Positions 1 to 5,095 of a stretch of 6,406 nt of DNA are shown in pieces. The DNA is from Paludibacteraceae bacterium (GTDB taxonomy: Bacteria; Bacteroidota; Bacteroidia; Bacteroidales; Paludibacteraceae), in assembly GCA_017560605.1 (NCBI GenBank), contig JAFZEQ010000042.1:1-6406 (forward strand), read 5' to 3'. Every line of letters begins with the position of its first letter. Position 1 is the first letter of the stretch. The position numbers and the translations under genes were made by a program. Below the pieces are notes generated by a model. That model saw only the letters and a program-made list of their open reading frames with translations. It had not been told where the DNA came from and ran no database searches.

Positions 1-33
1 AATGATTAATTTGCCAACACATTTTACTAACAG

Positions 34-83
34 TTTTGCACGTTTTCAATCGGTCTTACGGTTGGTTTTTGCACGTTTTCAAT
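34..83. repeat. Pair of 17-nt direct repeats in a putative leader
   Basis: TTTTGCACGTTTTCAAT occurs at 34-50 and again, identical, at 67-83, a period of 33 nt with a 16-nt spacer. Both copies are downstream of the predicted leftward promoter, so on the transcript they would read ATTGAAAACGTGCAAAA twice inside the 5' leader of the off-window gene. This could be a protein- or RNA-binding site pair, or just a local duplication. Two copies are far too few to call a CRISPR array. Confidence 0.6.
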
Positions 84-96
84 TGATTTCCCGCTA

Positions 97-127
97 CAAA
101 AGTAATGATTTTATTTGATATTTGCAA
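97..127 (-). promoter_or_regulatory. Bacteroidota-type promoter firing leftward
   Basis: On the minus strand a TTG (125-127) is followed after exactly 20 nt by TACTTTTG (97-104). This matches the -33 TTTG-like and -7 TAnnTTTG boxes of the Bacteroidota primary sigma factor. The same spacing is seen at 5846-5876. Transcription would start near position 90 and run off the left edge, so it serves a gene outside the window. Confidence 0.6.
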
Positions 128-182
128 TAAAACTCAGCGGAAATAGTGTTTTTTTAAACTTTCCGCAGAGTTTGTGTGTGAA

Positions 183-218
183 AAAATGTTCAAAGTCTTC
201 GTTCAAAATGTTCAAAGT
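183..218. repeat. Pair of 14-nt repeats upstream of the leftward promoter
   Basis: AAAATGTTCAAAGT is present at 183-196 and 205-218, identical copies 22 nt apart, about two helical turns. They lie roughly 55-90 bp upstream of the -33 box of the leftward promoter, a position and phasing suitable for an activator binding the same face of the helix. No regulator can be named from the sequence; binding is inference. Confidence 0.45.
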
Positions 219-484
219 GCGCTATAGAGTGCAGTTTAAAGGACGCTCGTTACACTCACTACTGTTTAGAGTTTAGAGGTGAGGTATAAAACGTAAACCT
301 AACATCTGCGCAACATCTGCGTAAGGGGTGCTGCAAATGTCAAGTGTAAAGTCGATGCGATTGGTTTAGTGCAATACCCTTGCAATAGGACCAACGGATC
401 ATTAGACTTCCCCGTTACCACTCCGTTATCACTCAGAACCTTTACCGAAAGGATACCGAAGGAAAAAGCAAGGTATAAAAACAC

Positions 485-511
485 CAAAACCGCCCCAGAG
501 GAGCGGTTTTG
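485..511 (-). terminator. Rho-independent terminator after the small protein gene
   Basis: CAAAACCGC (485-493) pairs perfectly with GCGGTTTTG (503-511), a 9-bp stem, and two further C-G pairs can form inside the 9-nt loop. Reading on the minus strand the stem is followed by GTGTTTTTAT, giving a U-rich tail. It lies about 40 nt beyond the stop of the 46-residue gene and is the natural end of the transcript carrying the large secreted protein and the small protein. Confidence 0.75.
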
Positions 512-523
512 ATGTAAGATGTG

Positions 524-540
524 ATGGGCTAGGTGCCCAT
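524..540. repeat. Short hairpin just after the small gene
   Basis: ATGGGC (524-529) and GCCCAT (535-540) form a perfect 6-bp stem with a 5-nt loop TAGGT. It starts 9 nt after the stop of the small gene and precedes the terminator. It resembles the other mini-hairpins of this window in size but lacks the flanking GTTTCAATG linker. Confidence 0.5.
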
Positions 541-549
541 AGCGAATCA

Positions 550-690
550 TTAATCTCCGTAAGTACCACTTACAGTACCACCAGTAGGGATGAATTTACC
601 TCCACCAGGACTAGCCATGAGTACTTGGTTTGCAAAAATTTCTATTGCCTCAGTTTGAGGCGCGATATAATTCTTTTTCATAAATCTCAT
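550..690 (-). CDS. Small protein of 46 residues, MKKxYxxP type
   Basis: This frame runs from ATG at 688-690 to TAA at 550-552 and encodes 46 residues. A second in-frame ATG at 679-681 gives 43 residues starting MKKNYIAPQTEAIEI, which I favour because Bacteroidales genomes carry many short proteins opening with MKK-x-Y-x-x-P (general family knowledge, no named Pfam). Next come a short hydrophobic stretch (about 17-26, ending NQVLMASP), a triple glycine (29-31) and a Gly/Thr-rich C-terminal half ending GTYGD. There is no membrane helix, lipobox or clear signal peptide. It lies 112 nt behind the large secreted-protein gene, on the same strand, and is followed by a terminator at 485-511, so the two are probably co-transcribed. 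Function is unknown. The leader-like N-terminus before a glycine cluster and a short tail could suggest a processed peptide, but no maturation enzyme is visible nearby. Its shortness leaves some chance that it is not translated. Confidence 0.65.
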   Translation of the reverse strand: MRFMKKNYIAPQTEAIEIFANQVLMASPGGGKFIPTGGTVSGTYGD

Positions 691-697
691 TTATAAA

Positions 698-780
698 GTT
701 TCAATGTTTCATTGTTTCACGCCTACGGCTGTTTCAATGTTCCAAGGGTTCTGAAACAAGCGGCACAGCCGCGTGAAACT
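698..780 (+). repeat. GTTTCAATG/mini-hairpin block, copy A (3' of large gene)
   Basis: Linkers GTTTCAATG (698-706), GTTTCATTG (706-714), GTTTCAC (714-720) and GTTTCAATG (731-739) alternate with hairpins: GCC-TAC-GGC (721-729) and GCGGC-ACA-GCCGC (760-772), followed by GTGAAACT. The order matches copy B at 4180-4251, upstream of the same gene and in the same orientation. The block fills the spacer between the large gene and the small protein gene and would be transcribed with them. Confidence 0.8.
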
Positions 781-802
781 ATTACACTTTTCAATTCGCT
801 TA

Positions 803-3800
803 TTAGAAGCGCACGCCTTGTGCGTTGAACTTCTCACCGTTGCGGATGATGATGAGTTGACCGTTAACGATAGTCTTCAACACTTGACCCTCTGGAGCAG
901 TGATGTTCTCGAAACCTGTAGCCTCGTTCTCACCTTGCACGCTCATACCGATGTAACGACGACCTGGCATTTGAGTTGGTTGACCACCTACGATGTCTTC
1001 CATAACGAGGTATGCACGGTAGCCTCTTACCTTAGAAGAACCATCTGACTTGCAGAATGCATTATTGTAGAGGAGATAGTGTCCTGGGGCAACCACAGTA
1101 TATTTTACATCAGTACCCACCAAACCATTAACAGCACCACCGTTAGTAGCTTTGGTACCAGAGAATTCGATCTTAACTACTTGGTTACCAGTACGCTCGT
1201 AGATATAAGGCTTGCCTGCCTCTACTGTATTTACGCTCTCAAGATATACTTTGCCTTCCTCTTTACCTGCGACTTGGTAGAATGTAGCACCGCTTACGCT
1301 TGCAGGAGTGTATGGTATATAGATAGTACCATATTTATTGCTTCCTGTGCGGAGGAGAGTTGTTTGGTCGATGTAGATTTGATCATCGTCTGCATCATTT
1401 ACATCATTGAGCTTGAAGTAGAAGTCATAGATACCATCTTCAAGAACAATGTTACCTGCATCATCCCAATCGTTTTCATAGATAGCATCGCTGTATGTAT
1501 CTACATTTCCACAGTATGCAGTTGCATTACCGTTGGTAAGGGTTACAACTTTGACTTTATCGGTGTTTCGAGTGATAGTTTGACCCAAGAGCATGTACTC
1601 TGTATCGCTATTCTTAGTAAGTTGAATACCAGTTGTCCAATCGCCATTTACACCCATAAGGACGTAAGTGATAACGTCTGCCCATTTTTCAACAACGTCA
1701 TTTGCATTGTAGGTGCGGTTTGCTCTTGTAGAACCATCTGCATTAACCTCAGCATATTCCCAACCTTCGCCACGAGTATATTTGTATTCTTGAGCAGTTG
1801 TTGCGCCAACGATGTCAATAGTAAACTCATTTGCGTTAGCTGTTGGAGTCATCTCCATGAAGGTGTTCCAATCCCAAGCACCGCAGATGTAGCATTTTGC
1901 TGTACCAGCAGGAACGGTAACGGTGTAGGTAAGAGCAGCTACATTCTCTGTCAAAGCAGTGCTTGTGAGAGTAATTGCTTTGGTCTCACCGTTGAAAGTA
2001 ATAGTAACTTCAGCGTTTGCTGCAAGAGTTAACTTGATATTGCTGTATTCACCTTCAGATAGTTCATTGTAGTTCTTTTTGGTGAGTTGAGCATATCCGT
2101 AAGTGTTGTCTTTAGTAGCATCAGACACTTTGAATTCGTGTGTACCTGCAGTCATGTTAGCAACTAATGAATACTCCTTGCTTCCAACTGATACAGGAAC
2201 CAACTCGTTAGCTGGAACGATATCCCAATTTCCTGAAAGACCGATAACATAGTATTTATTGAGATCAACTTCCTCGCCTGCAGGATAGGTAACAGTTAAT
2301 GTTTTGGTTTCGTATGTCCAAGTGAAGGTGTAGTCGCCCAAAACATTGGCTGTAAGTTTCATGTTGCCAGCGTTGGTTGTTACAACAGTAGAATTGTTTG
2401 CTTTATCAATAGTAGCACCACTTGCTTGGAAATTACCATCAACATCCAAACCAAACTCATAAATACCAGCTGTAGCAATGTTTACAGTAGCAGAAGCACT
2501 TGTGTTGTCGCCTGTCAGGGTTGTTGTAGCAGCCCATCCGTCCCATGCGCCTTTTACGCCAACGGTAGGAAGAACAACTGCAGCTTCTGTTAATTCAGCT
2601 GTAGCATTCACTGCTTTTGTGTTAGAGTCAAAAGTGAATGTAACGGTATATTTACCAGCTTCAGAGATATTGAGTATTGCGTTTTCACCAGGATATGCCT
2701 CGTCCCAAGCGTGGTTAACAGCCACTTTGTATTGGATTTCGCCTACTGTCAAGGATACATCAGTCTTAACGAGCTCATATTTTGTGCCCTCAACTAAGGT
2801 CATGTCATTCTCTACTTTTCCTGTTGCCCAAGCTTCACCAAACAATGGAGCAGAAGAACCTACAACAGTATATGTATTAACTACAGGAACGCTAAATTTC
2901 TCCTCCGCTTGTGCTTTTGTTCCACCAGCAAATTTATCCTCGTTCTTTATTGCACTATCATACCAATAGTAGTTGCCATCTGTCCAAACATAATCTGCTG
3001 TTTGTGCTGAGCCATCGTTGAAGATAACATTTTTGTAAGAACCTTGTATAACGGTGTATGAATAAACATCATACTCTCCGATCTTTTCTGCCAACTTGTT
3101 TGCAGTAATATCTACTCCTGCCCAACTTGCGTTTGTTCCATTATCACCCCATGCATATGCTTGAATTTTGCTCCAACCACCGTTGTTTACAAAGTAAATA
3201 GTAGCTTTTGGCAACTCTTCGAAATTAGCAACAACCTCTACATCTGCATCTGCTGTAAAAGTATATGGGTTAGCTGTAGAAACCTCTGCGCCTGCTACAG
3301 TCCAATTAACGAATTGGTAACCAGCGTCAGGAGTTGCAGTAAGAGTTACAGAAGTTCCTTCTTCAACAACGCCGCCACCAGTAACGGTACCGTTGGTTGC
3401 GGTTGCGGTAACAGTTACAGTAGATGTAGTTGCACGCCAAACTGGATTGATAGTTACATTGCTTTTAAGAGTGTGTGTTGTAGTTGCAAGATCTGCCGCT
3501 GCAATAGTAGTAGTGTTGGTACCATCGTTGATTTCAACTGCGTCCAACACATATCCATCTGCAGGAGTTGCGCTGAACTTAAGAACAGTCAAATAGATTT
3601 TGCTTGCACCAGTAGCAACAGCGTTGTTATCATAGTCCTTAACGGTCAATGTACCGCCTTCAACAGTGTTGATGGTGACAGTATAGTTTTTGTTGGAAAC
3701 AGTTGTTGTTTTGTATGCAGTTATAGTATGGCTATCTGATGTAGTAGATGCTGTTCCATTTGTTTTATAAATATAAGAAGCAGACCAAGCACTTGTGCGT

Positions 3801-4138
3801 TTCTGTGTTACATTTTTGTCGCCATGCCAAGTGAATTTGTCGATAGACTCGCCTTTGCTGTCCCACCATTTTTCGTAGCAAAGAACCCAACCTGTTGCAC
3901 TATTCCATGAACTACCGCCGTTGAAATCAGCTTTCGCCAATTTCCAAAGGTACTGCGTACCAGAAACACGAGTCAAAGGATAGCATGAAGTCCAAGTGCT
4001 ATGACCTATGTAAACATAGCAACTGCTCCATTTAGCTTCGGAGTTGTCAAAATACAAATCCACCGCCGACTGGTTGTAGGCATTCGCTGTCATCGCACAC
4101 AGGATGGCTGCGAAAAATAAGAAGATTGATTTTTTCAT
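803..4138 (-). CDS. Secreted multi-module glycan-binding-like protein, 1111 residues
   Basis: The start is ATG at 4138, which opens an evident Sec signal peptide: MKK, a hydrophobic core, then cleavage after AMTANA (residue 20). No lipobox is seen, so it is probably not a lipoprotein. By eye the modules are: an aromatic-rich CBM26-like starch-binding region (about 21-140, beginning DLYFDNS); two bacterial-repeat (InlB B-repeat-like) units (about 150-235 and 238-308, with ATPDAGYQFVNWT); a second CBM26-like module (about 312-395, with YFVNNGGWS and VIFNDG); X25/pullulanase-type or SusE/F-like beta modules (about 420-518, 523-618 and 625-727); a CBM20-like module (about 735-820, with CYICGAWDWN and EYKYTRGEGWEY); another SusE/F-like unit (about 823-925); and a C-terminal region common in large Bacteroidales secreted proteins (about 926-1065). 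It ends in a short tail (1085-1111, NGQLIIIRNGEKFNAQG) of the kind thought to serve as a late export or attachment signal. No catalytic domain is visible. I infer binding of starch-like glycans at or outside the cell surface; adhesin is an alternative. Confidence 0.9.
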   Translation of the reverse strand: MKKSIFLFFAAILCAMTANAYNQSAVDLYFDNSEAKWSSCYVYIGHSTWTSCYPLTRVSGTQYLWKLAKADFNGGSSWNSATGWVLCYEKWWDSKGESIDKFTWHGDKNVTQKRTSAWSASYIYKTNGTASTTSDSHTITAYKTTTVSNKNYTVTINTVEGGTLTVKDYDNNAVATGASKIYLTVLKFSATPADGYVLDAVEINDGTNTTTIAAADLATTTHTLKSNVTINPVWRATTSTVTVTATATNGTVTGGGVVEEGTSVTLTATPDAGYQFVNWTVAGAEVSTANPYTFTADADVEVVANFEELPKATIYFVNNGGWSKIQAYAWGDNGTNASWAGVDITANKLAEKIGEYDVYSYTVIQGSYKNVIFNDGSAQTADYVWTDGNYYWYDSAIKNEDKFAGGTKAQAEEKFSVPVVNTYTVVGSSAPLFGEAWATGKVENDMTLVEGTKYELVKTDVSLTVGEIQYKVAVNHAWDEAYPGENAILNISEAGKYTVTFTFDSNTKAVNATAELTEAAVVLPTVGVKGAWDGWAATTTLTGDNTSASATVNIATAGIYEFGLDVDGNFQASGATIDKANNSTVVTTNAGNMKLTANVLGDYTFTWTYETKTLTVTYPAGEEVDLNKYYVIGLSGNWDIVPANELVPVSVGSKEYSLVANMTAGTHEFKVSDATKDNTYGYAQLTKKNYNELSEGEYSNIKLTLAANAEVTITFNGETKAITLTSTALTENVAALTYTVTVPAGTAKCYICGAWDWNTFMEMTPTANANEFTIDIVGATTAQEYKYTRGEGWEYAEVNADGSTRANRTYNANDVVEKWADVITYVLMGVNGDWTTGIQLTKNSDTEYMLLGQTITRNTDKVKVVTLTNGNATAYCGNVDTYSDAIYENDWDDAGNIVLEDGIYDFYFKLNDVNDADDDQIYIDQTTLLRTGSNKYGTIYIPYTPASVSGATFYQVAGKEEGKVYLESVNTVEAGKPYIYERTGNQVVKIEFSGTKATNGGAVNGLVGTDVKYTVVAPGHYLLYNNAFCKSDGSSKVRGYRAYLVMEDIVGGQPTQMPGRRYIGMSVQGENEATGFENITAPEGQVLKTIVNGQLIIIRNGEKFNAQGVRF

Positions 4139-4179
4139 AAAAAATTAAATTTAATGTTATTTAATTGGTTAGTTAAATA

Positions 4180-4251
4180 GTTTCAAAGTTTCATGCAGCA
4201 AAGCTGCTTGTTTCACGCCCGTTGGCTGTTTCAATGCTGCGGCAAAGCCGC
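4180..4251 (+). repeat. GTTTCAATG/mini-hairpin block, copy B (5' of large gene)
   Basis: The order is GTTTCAAAG (4180-4188), GTTTCA (4188-4193), hairpin GCAGC-AAA-GCTGC (4195-4207), GTTTCAC (4210-4216), hairpin GCC-CGTT-GGC (4217-4226), GTTTCAATG (4228-4236) and hairpin GCGGC-AAA-GCCGC (4239-4251). Compared with copy A it carries one extra hairpin, TGCAGCAAAGCTGC at 4194-4207, inserted cleanly between GTTTCA and TTGTTTCAC. Copies A and B are direct repeats flanking the large gene. Confidence 0.8.
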
Positions 4252-4266
4252 TTATATACAATGAAA

Positions 4267-4294
4267 ATACCACCTATGCCAGCATAGATGGTAT
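4267..4294 (-). terminator. Hairpin, possible terminator or leader attenuator
   Basis: ATACCA/TGGTAT and CTATGC/GCATAG form a 12-bp stem broken by a single mismatch (4273 with 4288), with a very small apex. On the minus strand the stem is followed by TTTTC, a short U-run. It may end the operon lying upstream or, if the promoter of the large gene is further upstream, act inside its leader. The short U-run makes termination uncertain. Confidence 0.4.
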
Positions 4295-4334
4295 AATATT
4301 AGCTATATCGGCGCTATATGCGCAGTTGTATTTT

Positions 4335-4392
4335 GCGAATTGAGAATTACCCCCCCCCGTACGGTCTAATTCGCTACAAATTAGCGCATTAG
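4335..4392. repeat. C9 tract between inverted repeats
   Basis: Nine consecutive C residues occupy 4350-4358. GCGAATT (4335-4341) and AATTCGC (4368-4374) form a 7-bp inverted repeat around them. Overlapping this, CTAAT-CGCTA (4366-4376) pairs with TAGCG-ATTAG (4382-4392), a 10-bp stem with one mismatch and a 5-nt loop. The two foldings share 4366-4374 and so exclude each other. The tract lies about 210 bp upstream of the start of the large secreted protein gene. Confidence 0.6.
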
Positions 4393-4463
4393 ACATATTC
4401 AAGTGGTTGGATACCATTTGATAAATAGGTGATATGTTAGAGGTGGTGTACATGTTGTTTTAC

Positions 4464-4511
4464 GTTACATGCGCTTTCGCGCGTCATTTATGTTACATGT
4501 GGCTGTGCCAC
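4464..4511 (+). repeat. GTTACATG-linked pair of mini-hairpins
   Basis: GTTACATG at 4464-4471 leads into GCGC-TTTC-GCGC (4471-4482), and GTTACATG at 4492-4499 leads into GTGGC-TGT-GCCAC (4499-4511). The design, a conserved 8-nt linker followed by a hairpin with unrelated arms and a 3-4 nt loop, matches the GTTTCAATG blocks but with a different linker. Confidence 0.6.
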
Positions 4512-4600
4512 GTTGTTTCGATTGTTTGTATTATTAAGCAAATTTATTCTCTCTAACGGCTAATTACGCGAATTAAACGAATATTATTTATAGACAAAAA

Positions 4601-4792
4601 TTAATCAAAATTAAACCGAAAATTATCAAATATTGTTTTTTTCTTTCCCAAAAATGTAGTTATCTCCTTAAATTCGTCAACAGGCTGTTGGCGAATTGCC
4701 TCTTCCACTTCTGCGACGGATTGTCGCAGTTTTATAAATTGCTCAGAGTAAAAGAGATTCCACTTTTTTATGTCCCATATATTGCGTGCAAA
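4601..4792 (-). pseudogene. Coding-looking frame behind the STAS gene, start or frame lost
   Basis: After the TAA of the STAS-like gene (4793-4795) the same frame stays open for 63 codons down to TAA at 4601-4603 and looks protein-like: WNLFYSEQFIKL, then VAEVEEAIRQQ and VDEFKEITTFLGKKK. It contains no ATG, GTG or TTG suitable as a start. An ATG at 4776-4778 in another frame reads MGHKKVESLLL and stops; it would join the long frame if the A6 run of the minus strand (4764-4769) were A5, giving a 58-residue protein starting MGHKKWNLFYSEQF. Possible explanations are a recent frameshift, a sequencing error in the homopolymer, slippage during expression, or loss of a longer STAS C-terminus through the in-frame stop. 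I recognise no family. The position right behind the GHKL/STAS pair suggests a third operon member. Confidence 0.35.
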
Positions 4793-5095
4793 TTAATGTG
4801 CTGCTTGGTTGATAACACTTTGGCGGCGTTGGAGGGCTCCTAAGATACTCTTGCTTGCCATGGGATTTAACCCCTTAAATGTCGTGCGTTTCTTCAATTC
4901 CTCAAGAGGCATCTGCAAAAGCAATTTGGCAATGCACTCATCCGCGAAAGAGTTAGTAACTACATCTACTCCCGAAAAATCTAAAACTACTTTTTCCTCT
5001 CCTTGCACTAATGGCAACAATTTAGCATGAGCCGCTTGTCCCATTTGTCGTGTGCCCAAATCTACCCCAAAATCTATAAATCGAAATGTTACCAT
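4793..5095 (-). CDS. STAS-like DUF4325 protein, 100 residues
   Basis: This 100-residue protein fits the STAS-like DUF4325 family (PF14213). The diagnostic core is at about 35-55: a beta strand VVLDFSGVDVV followed by TNSFADE, with Ser49 placed like the phosphorylatable serine of anti-anti-sigma factors such as SpoIIAA. The rest is the family's usual short alpha/beta fold, with KRTTFKGLN (69-77) and a helical C-terminus. It has no signal peptide or membrane segment, so it is cytoplasmic. The ATG overlaps the end of the upstream ATPase gene by 7 nt (ATGGTAA), pointing to translational coupling and a stable partnership. By analogy with SpoIIAB/SpoIIAA or RsbW/RsbV, it is probably a substrate or binding partner of the ATPase, but phosphorylation of Ser49 is inference. 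No sigma factor gene is seen next to it. Its frame continues open beyond the stop (4792-4601). Confidence 0.85.
   Translation of the reverse strand: MVTFRFIDFGVDLGTRQMGQAAHAKLLPLVQGEEKVVLDFSGVDVVTNSFADECIAKLLLQMPLEELKKRTTFKGLNPMASKSILGALQRRQSVINQAAH

Larger units (their letters stand above)
1..484. other. Non-coding stretch with repeats and a leftward promoter
   Basis: I find no supportable gene here. The stretch holds a promoter pointing out of the left edge (97-127), a pair of 17-nt repeats downstream of it (34-83), a pair of 14-nt repeats upstream of it (183-218), two heptads GTTTAGA at 264-277, and two 11-nt units beginning AACATCTGCG at 301-322. A minus-strand open frame covering 299-550 runs through the terminator at 485-511 and has no recognisable family character, so I do not call it. 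The window edge probably lies in the 5' untranslated leader of a minus-strand gene further left. Confidence 0.6.
4139..4600. other. Hairpin-rich intergenic region upstream of the large gene
   Basis: No gene is supportable here. From the large gene outward it holds an A/T-rich leader (4139-4179), repeat block B (4180-4251), a terminator-like hairpin (4267-4294), GCGC-TATAT-GCGC (4311-4323), a C9 tract (4350-4358) between inverted repeats, a 10-bp interrupted hairpin (4366-4392), and two GTTACATG-linked hairpins (4464-4511). A possible minus-strand -7 box TAAATTTG lies at 4539-4546, but I see no good -33 partner. The promoter of the large gene is therefore not fixed; if it is at 4546 the leader would be about 400 nt long. 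Confidence 0.55.

Noticed and set aside
34..83. CRISPR array
   Set aside because: There are only two 17-nt repeats with a 16-nt spacer and no further copies or cas genes; the sizes do not fit.
299..550. Minus-strand open frame of 83 codons whose ATG overlaps the stop of the small gene
   Set aside because: It reads straight through the strong terminator at 485-511 and two short tandem repeats, and its translation resembles no family. The TAATG overlap is probably chance.
698..780. CRISPR array or insertion sequence end
   Set aside because: The linkers are 7-9 nt, the intervening sequences are palindromes instead of unique spacers, and there is no transposase or terminal inverted repeat.
1648..1830. 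Minus-strand open frame of 60 codons
   Set aside because: It lies within the large gene in another frame on the same strand and shows no sign of coding.
1079..2032. Long plus-strand open frame (317 codons) and other plus-strand frames at 773-1048, 2478-2969, 3161-3739 and 3393-3596
   Set aside because: All lie antisense inside the large secreted-protein gene, which has a signal peptide and recognisable modules. The antisense translations are Cys/Ser/Val-rich with no family character, as expected from the biased codon use of the real gene.
4539..4546. TAAATTTG as the -7 box of the large gene
   Set aside because: It matches TAnnTTTG, but I find no TTG 19-21 nt upstream, and the leader would be about 400 nt. 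Mentioned only as a weak candidate.
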